From positions 186,001 to 250,000 of the forward strand of contig CANLMQ010000003.1 of the NCBI GenBank assembly GCA_947492175.1: a stretch of 64,000 nucleotides of DNA, given 5' to 3'. This document shows, piece by piece, positions 19,456-28,235 of this stretch. Numbering within the stretch: position 1 is the first letter of the stretch; every line of letters starts with the position of its first letter. The DNA is from an uncultured Draconibacterium sp. (GTDB lineage Bacteria > Bacteroidota > Bacteroidia > Bacteroidales > Prolixibacteraceae). The notes under the pieces were generated by a model. That model was not told where the DNA came from and made no database searches. It was given only the letters and a program-made list of their open reading frames with translations. A program made the translations under genes and the position numbers.

Positions 19456-22400
19456 ATGAGTAATAAGTTTCAGGAATACAAGCAATTAGATTTAGCACAG
19501 ATAAACAAGGATGTGTTAAAAAGATGGGAAGAAGACGATACATTTCATAAAAGTATTTCAACCAGAGAAGGACACGAAACATTCGTGTTTTACGAAGGAC
19601 CACCATCTGCAAACGGAATGCCGGGAATACATCACGTTATGGCACGTGCCATAAAAGATATTTTCTGTCGTTACAAAACCATGAAAGGTTTCCGCGTGCA
19701 CCGTAAGGCAGGCTGGGATACTCATGGTTTACCCGTGGAGTTGAGTGTAGAAAAAGCCCTGGATATTACAAAAGACGATATTGGCAAAAAAATCACCGTG
19801 GAAGAATACAACCAGGCTTGTAAAACCGAGGTGATGAAATATACCCGCGAATGGGAAGAACTTACCCGAAAAATGGGGTACTGGGTAAATATGGACGATC
19901 CGTACATTACCTACGATAATCGTTACATCGAGTCGGTGTGGTGGTTGTTAAGCCAGATTTACAAAAAAGGCTTATTGTACAAAGGGTACACAATTCAGCC
20001 CTATTCTCCTGCTGCAGGAACAGGTTTGAGCTCGCATGAATTAAACCAGCCGGGATGTTATCGCGATGTAAAAGATACTACTGCAATTGCTCAGTTTAAG
20101 GCCGTTAAAAACGAAAAATCGGAATTCCTTTACGAAGGACTTGATACCGATTTGTACTTTTTGGCCTGGACAACTACTCCATGGACATTGCCATCGAACA
20201 CGGCGCTTTGTGTGGGTCCGAATATCAGATATGTAAAGGTTCGTACTTTTAATCCATATACTGGAATTCCGGTAACTCTGATTTTAGCAAAAGATTTATT
20301 CCCCGTTTATTTTAGTTCGAAAAACGAAGAATTATCGTTCGACGAATACAAACCAGGCGATAAAAATATTCCATACAAAGTACTGGCAGAATATAGCGGC
20401 GAAGAATTAAAAGGTGTTCAGTACGAGCAACTCATTGATTGGGTTAAACCAAAAGGAAAAGCTTTTGAAGTAATTACAGGCGATTTTGTTACCATTGAAG
20501 ATGGTACCGGTATTGTTCATATTGCGCCTACGTTTGGTGCCGATGACGACCGTGTTGCCAAACAACATGGGATTTCTCCACTGATTGTTGAGGATACCGA
20601 AGGCAAAATGCAGGCGTTGGTCGACAAAAAAGGAAAATTCTATCTTACAAATGAATTAGATAAAGCTTTTGTTGAGAAGTATGTGAATACTGAAAAGTAC
20701 CACGATTTTGCTGGTCGCTCGGTAAAAAATGAATACGACGACAAACTGGATGACAATGATCCGACTATAGATGTTGACATTGCCGTAATGCTAAAGCAGG
20801 AAAACAAAGCTTTTAAAATTGAGAAACATGTTCACAGTTACCCGCATTGCTGGCGTACTGATAAACCTGTTCTCTATTATCCGCTCGATTCGTGGTTTAT
20901 TAAATCAACCGCGGTTAAAGACAAAATGGTTGAGTTAAACAATACCATTAACTGGAAACCGCAGTCAACAGGAACTGGTCGTTTTGGCAACTGGTTGGAA
21001 AATCTGGTTGACTGGAACTTAAGCCGTTCGCGCTTTTGGGGAACACCACTTCCAATTTGGCGAACCGAAGATGGATTGGAAGAAGTTTGTATCGGATCTA
21101 CCGAAGAGTTGATGGCTGAAATTGAAAAGTCGATCGAAGCCGGATTTATGACCGAAAATCCATACAACGGTTTTGAAGTTGGAAACAATTCGAAAGAGAA
21201 TTACGACCTGATCGACTTGCACAAATCGTTTGTAGATCGTATTGTTTTGGTTTCACCAAAAGGCGAAAAAATGTTTCGCGAGTCGGATCTGATCGACGTT
21301 TGGTTCGATTCAGGAGCCATGCCTTTTGCGCAGCGCCACTATCCTTTCGAGTGGAAAGAAGATTTTAAAGATGTTTTCCCGGCCGATTTTATTGCCGAAG
21401 GAGTGGATCAGACACGTGGTTGGTTCTTTACATTGCATGCCATTGCAACTATGATTGATGAATCTGTTGCCTTTAAAAATATTATTTCAAACGGATTGGT
21501 ACTTGATAAAAACGGCGTAAAAATGTCGAAACGATTGGGTAACGCGGTTGATCCGTTTGAAACCATTGATAAATACGGATCAGATCCTTTGCGCTGGTAC
21601 ATGATTACCAATTCGCAACCCTGGGATAACCTTAAATTTGATATTGCAGGAGTTGAAGAAGTAAAACGTAAATTCTTTGGAACACTCTACAATACATACA
21701 ATTTCTTTGCATTGTATGCCAATGTTGATGGCTTTACATATGCCGAAGAAGAAATTCCGATGGAGCAGCGTCCGGAGATTGACCGCTGGATTATTTCGCT
21801 GCTGAATTCGTTGATAAAAGAAGTAAGCGAGAGCTACGAAAATTACGAACCAACCCGTGCAGGACGTGCAATTCAGGATTTTGTTTCAGAGAACCTGAGC
21901 AACTGGTTTGTACGTTTAAGTCGCAAAAGATATTGGGGAGGTGAATATTCTGCAGATAAAATTTCGGCTTATCAAACATTGTATGCTTGTTTAACAACCA
22001 TTGCCAGGTTAATGTCGCCAATTGCGCCATTTTATGCCGACCTGCTTTATTCCGATTTAAATAAAGCAACCGGGAAAGAGGAAGATCAAAGTATTCATCT
22101 TGCTGATTTCCCTGCATTCGATGAGAAATTGATCGACAAAGATCTGGAAGAAAAAATGGCCATAGCACAAAAGGCTTCTTCAATGATTTTGGCCCTTCGC
22201 CGTAAGGAGAAAATAAAAGTGCGTCAGCCACTTGGAAAAATTATGGTTCCGGTGCTAAATCCTCATTTTAAAGAACAGTTTGGGGCTGTGGCAAATATCA
22301 TTTTAGCAGAAGTGAACGTTAAAGAGGTGGAGTTTTTAACTGATACAGCCGGGGTGATCAGCAAAAAAATTAAGCCTAATTTTAAAGCACTCGGCCCAAA

Positions 22401-22890
22401 ATACGGTAAAATGATGAAGCAGATTGCGGGAGCTGTAAATCAGCTGGGGCAGGATGCTATTTCAGCATTTGAAAGTGCCGGTGAATATGAAATATCTGCC
22501 GGTGATGAGAAAATTGTTCTGACACTGGAAGATGTTGAGATTCTTACTGAAGATATTCCCGGATGGACAGTCGCAACCGAAGGACAGATGACCATTGCTC
22601 TTGACATTGATGTGACCGAGGAGTTGAAGCAGGAAGGTATTGCCCGTGAGTTTATTAACAAGATTCAAAACCTCAGAAAAGAGAGCGATTTTGAAGTTAC
22701 TGACAGGATAAAACTTTCTATTGCAAAACACGTAGGGTTTAATGATGCAGTGGAAAACCACAAGGAATACATTTGTGCACAAACATTAGCTGACTCTTTG
22801 GTTTTGGTTGAAAATGTGGATTTAGAGAAAGCAAATGAGGTTGAAATTGACAAGGATGTAACTGCGCAAATAGAAATAGAGAAGGTGTGA
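19456..22890 (+). CDS. ileS: Isoleucyl-tRNA synthetase, IleRS2-like with GxHH signature
   Basis: The 1144-residue cytoplasmic enzyme charges tRNA-Ile with isoleucine. It is a class I synthetase with the KMSKR loop at residues 689-693, a CP1 editing domain (TWTTPWTLPSNTALCVGP region near 240) and an anticodon-binding C-terminal half. Its length fits the long eukaryote-like IleRS2 branch. The first signature motif, normally HxGH, reads G57-I-H-H60 (codons 19624-19635), with the first and third positions exchanged. This exchange is known from mupirocin hyper-resistant IleRS2 enzymes. The gene starts a run of housekeeping genes and has a -7 promoter element at 19411. Confidence 0.97.
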   Translation: MSNKFQEYKQLDLAQINKDVLKRWEEDDTFHKSISTREGHETFVFYEGPPSANGMPGIHHVMARAIKDIFCRYKTMKGFRVHRKAGWDTHGLPVELSVEKALDITKDDIGKKITVEEYNQACKTEVMKYTREWEELTRKMGYWVNMDDPYITYDNRYIESVWWLLSQIYKKGLLYKGYTIQPYSPAAGTGLSSHELNQPGCYRDVKDTTAIAQFKAVKNEKSEFLYEGLDTDLYFLAWTTTPWTLPSNTALCVGPNIRYVKVRTFNPYTGIPVTLILAKDLFPVYFSSKNEELSFDEYKPGDKNIPYKVLAEYSGEELKGVQYEQLIDWVKPKGKAFEVITGDFVTIEDGTGIVHIAPTFGADDDRVAKQHGISPLIVEDTEGKMQALVDKKGKFYLTNELDKAFVEKYVNTEKYHDFAGRSVKNEYDDKLDDNDPTIDVDIAVMLKQENKAFKIEKHVHSYPHCWRTDKPVLYYPLDSWFIKSTAVKDKMVELNNTINWKPQSTGTGRFGNWLENLVDWNLSRSRFWGTPLPIWRTEDGLEEVCIGSTEELMAEIEKSIEAGFMTENPYNGFEVGNNSKENYDLIDLHKSFVDRIVLVSPKGEKMFRESDLIDVWFDSGAMPFAQRHYPFEWKEDFKDVFPADFIAEGVDQTRGWFFTLHAIATMIDESVAFKNIISNGLVLDKNGVKMSKRLGNAVDPFETIDKYGSDPLRWYMITNSQPWDNLKFDIAGVEEVKRKFFGTLYNTYNFFALYANVDGFTYAEEEIPMEQRPEIDRWIISLLNSLIKEVSESYENYEPTRAGRAIQDFVSENLSNWFVRLSRKRYWGGEYSADKISAYQTLYACLTTIARLMSPIAPFYADLLYSDLNKATGKEEDQSIHLADFPAFDEKLIDKDLEEKMAIAQKASSMILALRRKEKIKVRQPLGKIMVPVLNPHFKEQFGAVANIILAEVNVKEVEFLTDTAGVISKKIKPNFKALGPKYGKMMKQIAGAVNQLGQDAISAFESAGEYEISAGDEKIVLTLEDVEILTEDIPGWTVATEGQMTIALDIDVTEELKQEGIAREFINKIQNLRKESDFEVTDRIKLSIAKHVGFNDAVENHKEYICAQTLADSLVLVENVDLEKANEVEIDKDVTAQIEIEKV

Positions 22891-22980
22891 GAAATATTTG
22901 TTAACACACTCAGAGAATGATGATGTTTTTTATTATTTTAGGGGCTTCTTGAAAATAAATGAACTAAATACCCTTACATT

Positions 22981-23358
22981 ATGGGAGAAAAAAATAGATA
23001 TTCGGATGAGGAGTTGATGGAATTCAAAGTCTTAATTACCGGGAAACTTGAAAAAGCCCAGGAAGATTATCAAATGTACCGTAATTCCATAACTCAGAGC
23101 GATGGGAATGATATCTCTGATACATCGCCTACGTTTAAGGTCTTGGAAGAAGGAGCTGCTACTCTGTCGAAAGAAGAAGCTGGAAAACTGGCGCAGCGTC
23201 AGTTAAAGTTTATACAGCATTTACAGGCTGCTTTGGTTCGTATCGAAAACAAAACGTACGGAGTTTGTCGGGAAACCGGCAAGTTAATTTCGAAAGAAAG
23301 ATTGCGTGCTGTACCGCATGCTACACTTAGTATTGATGCGAAAAACAGTCAAAAGTAA
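22981..23358 (+). CDS. DksA/TraR-family protein with degenerate zinc finger
   Basis: The 125-residue protein has an N-terminal coiled-coil hairpin (about residues 8-85) and a C-terminal zinc-finger-like end (YGVCRETGKLISKERLRAVPHATLS). The four zinc cysteines of classical DksA are reduced to one, with Thr, Ile and Pro positions in their place, but the fold-defining residues remain. DksA-type proteins bind the RNA polymerase secondary channel and act with ppGpp. Whether this form does so is not known. It lies 90 bases after ileS and is followed by a terminator, then lspA. Confidence 0.85.
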   Translation: MGEKNRYSDEELMEFKVLITGKLEKAQEDYQMYRNSITQSDGNDISDTSPTFKVLEEGAATLSKEEAGKLAQRQLKFIQHLQAALVRIENKTYGVCRETGKLISKERLRAVPHATLSIDAKNSQK

Positions 23359-23378
23359 GTAGAAGTAAAACACTTGGA

Positions 23379-23424
23379 ATTGCTCTTCGAAACCTATTGA
23401 AATGGAATTTCGGAGAGCATTTTT
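23379..23424 (+). terminator. Terminator after the DksA-like gene
   Basis: TGCTCTTCGAAA (23381-23392) pairs with TTTCGGAGAGCA (23408-23419) with one G-T pair and a 15-base loop, followed by five T. It separates the DksA-like gene from lspA. Confidence 0.75.
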
Positions 23425-23441
23425 ATTTTAATAAATAGTAT

Positions 23442-24098
23442 ATGTCGCGTAGTGTAAAATCGTTGATAATAATTTTTCTGGTTCTGATTGTCGATCAGGT
23501 TTTAAAAATATGGGTGAAAACTAATTTCGCAATAAGTGATGAAATCGTAATTTTTAAAGACTGGTTTATTCTTCATTTTGTCGAAAACAACGGAATGGCA
23601 TTTGGTTTTGAATTCGCCGGAGAATATGGAAAAATATTTTTAAGCGTTTTTCGAATTTTGGCTGTGGTGGCCATTGGCTGGTATCTGTTTAAACTTGCCA
23701 AACAAAAAGATATTCCTTTCGGATTTATAGCAAGTATATCATTGATTTTTGCCGGAGCAATCGGAAATATAATCGACAGTTTGTTTTACGGAATCATCTT
23801 TAACGACAGCTACGGACAAATAGCCACGCTTTTTCCTGAAGGTGGCGGTTATTCAAGCTTTTTGCATGGTCGGGTAGTTGATATGTTTTACTTCCCGTTA
23901 ATCGAAGGCAGGTATCCGGAATGGATTCCAAGAGTTGGAGGTGACCCGTTTATCTTTTTCCGCCCGGTTTTTAATATTGCCGACTCTGCTATAACTGTCG
24001 GAATTTTCTCAATTTTACTTTTTTATCGGAAGCATTTTAATAAGGTTGAAGAGAAAAAAGAGGAAGTTGCTGAGACCGAAAAAACAGCGGAAGCATAG
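23442..24098 (+). CDS. lspA: Lipoprotein signal peptidase (signal peptidase II)
   Basis: The 218-residue protein has four membrane helices and the aspartyl-protease motifs of LspA: GNIIDSL, with Asp near residue 112, and FNIADSAI, with Asp near residue 178. It also has the early VDQVLKIWV and VENNGMAFG motifs. It removes signal peptides from diacylglyceryl-modified prolipoproteins in the inner membrane. It is longer than E. coli LspA (164) because of a periplasmic insert between the catalytic residues and a charged Glu/Lys-rich tail, both usual in Bacteroidota. Many lipoproteins in this window would be its substrates. Confidence 0.95.
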   Translation: MSRSVKSLIIIFLVLIVDQVLKIWVKTNFAISDEIVIFKDWFILHFVENNGMAFGFEFAGEYGKIFLSVFRILAVVAIGWYLFKLAKQKDIPFGFIASISLIFAGAIGNIIDSLFYGIIFNDSYGQIATLFPEGGGYSSFLHGRVVDMFYFPLIEGRYPEWIPRVGGDPFIFFRPVFNIADSAITVGIFSILLFYRKHFNKVEEKKEEVAETEKTAEA

Positions 24099-24145
24099 CT
24101 GTCTGAAAGGATTTGATTAACACCCCAATATCATTCATTTTATTT

Positions 24146-24153
24146 TACCTTTG
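24146..24153 (+). promoter_or_regulatory. Candidate -7 element for cysS
   Basis: TACCTTTG matches TAnnTTTG exactly, 26 bases before the cysS start. The nearest TTTG upstream (24112-24115) is 30 bases away, longer than consensus spacing. Confidence 0.4.
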
Positions 24154-24179
24154 TGAATTCGATTTCATATTGAAAAGTT

Positions 24180-25655
24180 ATGGGAAATCAACTAGTAATA
24201 TATAATACATTAAACCGCAAAAAAGAAGTATTTAAACCTCTGGTAGAAGGCAGGGTTGGACTTTACGTTTGCGGGCCAACCGTATACAGCAATTCGCACC
24301 TGGGACATGCCAGACCTTATGTAACTTTCGATTTGTTGTATCGTTATTTAACGTTTTTAGGAAATACCGTTCGTTACGTACGAAACATTACCGATGTTGG
24401 TCACCTGGAAGATGAGGTGGAAGGTGTTGGCGAAGACCGCATTACCAAGAAAGCGCGTTTGGAGCAGCTTGAGCCTATGGAAGTTGTTCAGAAATACATG
24501 AATACTTTTCACCGGAATATGGATGATTTGAATATCATTCGTCCGAGTATCGAGCCGCGTGCATCGGGTCATATTATTGAGCAAATGGAGGTTGTTGATT
24601 CGATTCTCAAAAATGGTTATGCCTACGAGGCAAACGGATCGGTTTATTTCGATGTTGAGAAATACAATCTGGATTATAACTACGGGAAACTTTCAGGCAG
24701 AAATCTGGAAGATATAAAAACCAATACGCGGCAGCTGGACGGACAAAGCGAAAAGAAAAATTCGTATGATTTTGCTTTGTGGAAGAAAGCAGCACCCGAG
24801 CATATTATGCGCTGGCCATCGAAATGGAGCGATGGATTTCCGGGGTGGCACCTTGAATGTTCGGCCATGAGCACAAAATACCTCGGAGAAGAGTTTGATA
24901 TTCACGGGGGCGGAATGGACTTAACTTTCCCGCACCACGAATGCGAGATTGCTCAGAACACAGCCAGTAGGGGAAAAGATAGTGTTCGGTACTGGATGCA
25001 CAATAACATGATTACCATTAACGGGCAGAAAATGGCACGTTCGCTGGGTAACTTTATTACTTTGGACGAGTTGTTTACCGGGAGACACGAAATTTTGGAG
25101 CAGGCTTATTCGCCAATGACTATTCGCTTCTTTATTTTGCAGGCGCATTACCGCAGTACAATTAACTTCTCGAACGAGGCACTGCAGGCATCAGAAAAAG
25201 GTTTGGAGCGTTTAATGAGCGCTATAAAAGCACTGGACGAACTCTCGGCATCAGAAAATTCATCGGTTGAAATTCAGCCGCTAAAAGAAAAGTGTTTTGA
25301 GGCACTGAATGACGACTTAAACAGTCCGATTGCCATTGCGCATCTTTTTGATGGGGTTAAAATGATAAACTCCATTAAAGCAGGTACCGAAAAAATATCG
25401 GCCACGGATTTGGAAGAACTGAGGTCGTTTTATAAAACCATGGTTTTTGATATCCTCGGATTAAAAATTGAAGAAACGGCAGATTCCGGTGACAACGAAG
25501 TTTTGGCCGGAGCTGTAGAATTGTTGATTCAATTGCGAAAAGATGCAAAAGCCAATAAAGATTGGGGCACGGCCGATAAGATCCGCGACGAGTTAAATGC
25601 CATTGGTATTGAGTTAAAAGACACCAAAGACGGGGTGGACTGGAGTCTTAAGTGA
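24180..25655 (+). CDS. cysS: Cysteinyl-tRNA synthetase
   Basis: The 491-residue class I enzyme charges tRNA-Cys. It shows the HLGH signature at residues 40-43, and zinc ligands that include C31 (CGPTVY), the Cys of WHLECS and the His/Cys of HHEC. The KMSKS-type loop reads KMARS at residues 284-288, within the variation seen in this phylum. A helical anticodon-binding domain completes the C-terminus. Length is normal. It lies 81 bases after lspA and has its own -7 element. Confidence 0.96.
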   Translation: MGNQLVIYNTLNRKKEVFKPLVEGRVGLYVCGPTVYSNSHLGHARPYVTFDLLYRYLTFLGNTVRYVRNITDVGHLEDEVEGVGEDRITKKARLEQLEPMEVVQKYMNTFHRNMDDLNIIRPSIEPRASGHIIEQMEVVDSILKNGYAYEANGSVYFDVEKYNLDYNYGKLSGRNLEDIKTNTRQLDGQSEKKNSYDFALWKKAAPEHIMRWPSKWSDGFPGWHLECSAMSTKYLGEEFDIHGGGMDLTFPHHECEIAQNTASRGKDSVRYWMHNNMITINGQKMARSLGNFITLDELFTGRHEILEQAYSPMTIRFFILQAHYRSTINFSNEALQASEKGLERLMSAIKALDELSASENSSVEIQPLKEKCFEALNDDLNSPIAIAHLFDGVKMINSIKAGTEKISATDLEELRSFYKTMVFDILGLKIEETADSGDNEVLAGAVELLIQLRKDAKANKDWGTADKIRDELNAIGIELKDTKDGVDWSLK

Positions 25656-25736
25656 TTGTATATGTTAGAATGATGATTAACGATTGCATTGTCGTTAATA
25701 TTTTCAAAATTCAAATAAATAAACTGAGTAAAAAGT

Positions 25737-25764
25737 CTTTGAACTTTGAACTCTAAACTTTAAG
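25737..25764 (+). repeat. Tandem heptamer repeat before ribE
   Basis: Four consecutive seven-base units, CTTTGAA, CTTTGAA, CTCTAAA and CTTTAAG, end five bases before the ribE start codon. A related array occurs at 61569-61603 upstream of porX. The function is unknown. Confidence 0.6.
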
Positions 25765-25769
25765 CAGAT

Positions 25770-26381
25770 ATGTTTTCAGGAATAGTAGAAGAATTCGGAA
25801 CAGTTGTGGCAATTGAAAAAGACCAGGAAAATATGCATTTTACCCTGAATTGCTCTTTTGCCGACGAATTAAAAGTTGACCAAAGCTTATCGCATAACGG
25901 AGTGTGTCTTACAGTGGTTTGGGTTGATAAAGATAAAAAGCTTTATAAAGTAACTGCGGTAAAGGAAACGCTTATAAAATCGAATTTAGGCTTGCTGGAA
26001 GTAGGCTCGAAAGTAAACCTTGAGCGCAGTATGATGATGAATGGCCGTTTAGACGGACACATTGTTCAGGGGCACGTAGATCAGACTGCAACCTGCAAAA
26101 AAGTAGAAGAGGCCGACGGAAGCTGGTACTATACTTTTGAATACGATTTCGATCTGGAGGCAGCTAAGAAAGGCTATATGACTGTTGAAAAAGGTTCGGT
26201 AACTGTAAACGGAGTGAGCTTAACAGTTGTTAATTCAAAAGAAAATTCTTTCCAGGTAGCTATTATTCCATTTACGCAGGAATTTACCAATTTCCATACC
26301 TTCGAGGTTGGAACAGTTGTAAATCTTGAGTTTGATATTATTGGTAAATATCTGAGTAAACTTAATTCGTTTAACCAATAG
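25770..26381 (+). CDS. ribE: Riboflavin synthase alpha chain
   Basis: The 203-residue protein has two lumazine-binding barrel repeats, each starting with a similar motif: MFSGIVEEFG at residue 1 and GHIVQGHVDQTATC about residue 91, with SHNGVCLTV and TVNGVSLTVV in equivalent places. It converts two 6,7-dimethyl-8-ribityllumazine molecules into riboflavin. Length is typical. The gene stands alone, with a heptamer array in front and a terminator behind. No FMN riboswitch was recognised upstream. Confidence 0.95.
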   Translation: MFSGIVEEFGTVVAIEKDQENMHFTLNCSFADELKVDQSLSHNGVCLTVVWVDKDKKLYKVTAVKETLIKSNLGLLEVGSKVNLERSMMMNGRLDGHIVQGHVDQTATCKKVEEADGSWYYTFEYDFDLEAAKKGYMTVEKGSVTVNGVSLTVVNSKENSFQVAIIPFTQEFTNFHTFEVGTVVNLEFDIIGKYLSKLNSFNQ

Positions 26382-26405
26382 GTAGCAACAATATTTATAC
26401 AACAG

Positions 26406-26431
26406 AAAGAGCTCGCATTGCGGGCTTTTTT
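26406..26431 (+). terminator. Terminator after ribE
   Basis: AGCTCGC (26410-26416) pairs with GCGGGCT (26420-26426) with one G-T pair and a three-base loop. Outer A/T pairs extend the stem, and the T run is six bases long. It lies 25 bases after the ribE stop. Confidence 0.75.
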
Positions 26432-26476
26432 GTTTTATACCCGTTAAATTGATGCTTATTTTACAGCTCGACAGAA

Positions 26477-26539
26477 ATGACATAAATATGTCGTAAGCTT
26501 GGCGTAACAATATTTTGGTGATGAACATACTTTTACGCC
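26477..26539 (+). promoter_or_regulatory. Two dyads upstream of the XRE regulator, candidate operators
   Basis: GACATA-AA-TATGTC at 26479-26492 is a compact dyad. GGCGTAA (26501-26507) and TTACGCC (26533-26539) form a second, wider inverted repeat. Both lie within 85 bases of the XRE-type gene start and could be autoregulatory binding sites. Confidence 0.4.
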
Positions 26540-26560
26540 GAATATTTAAACGTAAGAAAA

Positions 26561-27163
26561 ATGAAGAACAAGGAATTAGCAAAAAGAATCAAAGAACTCA
26601 GAATAAGAAAAGGATTATCGCAGGAAGAACTGGCTGAAATTACCGGGTTGAGCTTAAGAACCGTACAGCGAATTGAAAACGGAGAAAGCGAACCAAGGGG
26701 AGATTCTTTAAGGCGTCTTTCGGTGGCTTTTGATGTTTCTCCCGATGAAATTGTTGACTGGACGGTCAAGGAGGACAATGGTTTTTTACTTGGTTTAAAC
26801 CTGTCGGCCTTAACTTTTATCGTATTTCCACTTCTGGGCATATTGGTGCCTTTAATTGTGTGGATTTCGAAAAAAGACAAGGTGAAAAATGTGAATGAAC
26901 TGGCCAAAGACCTGCTGAATTTTCAGATAACATGGACAATAATTTTATTCTTTGGATACGTAGCAATCATCTTAAGTGCTTTCGCAAAGATTCATATTTC
27001 GGGAGATGTTGATGCCGGCCTGATTAGTTCAAGGGTATTTTTGAATTTAATATTCCTGGTAGTAATGTATGCTTTTAACATTGTAATTGTTGTGGTTAAT
27101 ACTTTTCGGTTAAGAAATTATACACTGGCAAAATATTTCCCAAGAATCCGTTTTGTAAGATAA
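26561..27163 (+). CDS. XRE helix-turn-helix regulator fused to a DUF4870-like membrane domain
   Basis: The 200-residue protein begins with a Cro/C1-type HTH of about 60 residues (RKGLSQEELAEITGLSLRTVQRIENGE), which should bind DNA. The remainder has four hydrophobic segments (about residues 78-100, 125-142, 152-175 and 178-190) resembling DUF4870/Tic20-like proteins. A DNA-binding domain fixed to the inner membrane suggests regulation in response to a membrane signal, but no partner is known. The gene is monocistronic. Dyads upstream may be its own operators. Confidence 0.85.
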   Translation: MKNKELAKRIKELRIRKGLSQEELAEITGLSLRTVQRIENGESEPRGDSLRRLSVAFDVSPDEIVDWTVKEDNGFLLGLNLSALTFIVFPLLGILVPLIVWISKKDKVKNVNELAKDLLNFQITWTIILFFGYVAIILSAFAKIHISGDVDAGLISSRVFLNLIFLVVMYAFNIVIVVVNTFRLRNYTLAKYFPRIRFVR

Positions 27164-27503
27164 CAGGAAGAGCTTCAGTTTATAAGACGAATAGGTGTAA
27201 TGTTGGTAACACTTACTTTTTTTTGTGATAAAAAAAATAGTAGATCGCCAGTACTATTTAGTTATTGCATAAAAACTCTCCGGCCGACCAATAACTATTT
27301 AGTCGTAATACGAAAACCTGCCAGCGAGCTAATAAGATTTTGAGAATAGTATAAAATCCAATCGGTGGGATTCAATTAATTGTTTGTGGTGTAGTAGTTC
27401 GCCGGTTGGTTTTTAATGTTTCTTCTTTTTTTTCGAAACATTTGGGAAACGCTGAACCAAAGAAAAGTGTGGTTGTTTAACAAAAAATGGCTAACTTTTC
27501 GGT
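27164..27503. other. Intergenic region with imperfect repeats
   Basis: A 340-base gap without a gene. An A/T stem occurs near 27210-27245 and is followed by the repeat cluster at 27247-27340. No exact TAnnTTTG element was found before the pterin operon, although TAACTTTT at 27491-27498 differs at one position. Confidence 0.45.
27247..27340. repeat. Direct and inverted repeats upstream of the pterin operon
   Basis: ACTATTTAGT occurs twice, near 27253 and 27294, as a direct repeat. TAGTTATTG (27259-27267) and CAATAACTA (27289-27297) form a perfect nine-base inverted repeat around them. A third, weaker unit begins GCCAG at 27320. These may be binding sites for a regulator. Confidence 0.5.
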
Positions 27504-28232
27504 ATGAACAAAACCGCTTTGATAACTGGGGCTTCGAAACGAATTGGAAAAGCAATGGCAGAACATCTTGCTGCAAAAGGCTGGGCGGTAATTGTGCATT
27601 ATAACAGGTCGAAAGAATCGGCACAAATGTTTGTAGAGGAGTTATCTGCAAAATTCACCGGCCGGGAATTTTATACGATTAAGGCGAATCTGGCCGAAAC
27701 AAACGAAGTGGTTGCTTTAATACCCAAAATCATTGCGGAGTGGGGGCCATTCGATTTGTTAATAAACAATGCGTCGGTGTTCGATAGAGGATACCTGCAG
27801 GAAACATCCACAGAATTATTCGACAGTCAGCTGGAAATAAACCTAAAAGCTCCTTTTTTGCTGATGCGCGATTTTGCCAACTATTGTAATAAAGGCAACA
27901 TCATTAATATGGTAGATACACGGATTACGGCAAATAAATCGAACTTTACAGCCTACTCGCTTTCAAAAAAAGGGCTTTGGGATTTAACCCAAATGGCGGC
28001 GCTCGAGTTTGCTCCTGCAATCCGGGTAAATGCTATTGCTCCCGGTGTAACTCTGTCCCCGGAGAATGAGGATGATAACTACCTGGAAAACCTGGCGAAA
28101 GACATTCCAATGAAACGGCCGGGCGGACTCGATCCGATACTAAAAAGTATTGATTATATTTTGGAAAATAATTATTTAACCGGACAGCTTTTATTTGCTG
28201 ATGGTGGCGAAAACTTAGGAATTAACCTTTAG
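27504..28232 (+). CDS. folM: FolM-like pteridine reductase (short-chain dehydrogenase)
   Basis: The 242-residue SDR has the cofactor motif TGASKRIG at residues 8-15. The Arg there, and HYNRS after the second strand, are the NADPH-binding pattern of PTR1/FolM-type pteridine reductases. The catalytic part shows an Asp before the Tyr (NMVDTRI, then AYSLSKK), as in PTR1, and NAIAPG later. FolM reduces dihydromonapterin or dihydrofolate to the tetrahydro form. The assignment is strengthened by the next two genes, a FolX-like epimerase four bases downstream and a FolK-like kinase. A generic SDR remains possible but is less likely in this context. Confidence 0.68.
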   Translation: MNKTALITGASKRIGKAMAEHLAAKGWAVIVHYNRSKESAQMFVEELSAKFTGREFYTIKANLAETNEVVALIPKIIAEWGPFDLLINNASVFDRGYLQETSTELFDSQLEINLKAPFLLMRDFANYCNKGNIINMVDTRITANKSNFTAYSLSKKGLWDLTQMAALEFAPAIRVNAIAPGVTLSPENEDDNYLENLAKDIPMKRPGGLDPILKSIDYILENNYLTGQLLFADGGENLGINL

Positions 28233-28235
28233 AAT

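Noticed and set aside
25029..25043. KMARS instead of KMSKS in CysRS as a defect
   Set aside because: The loop varies at these positions in related bacteria, and the two outer residues and all other motifs are intact.
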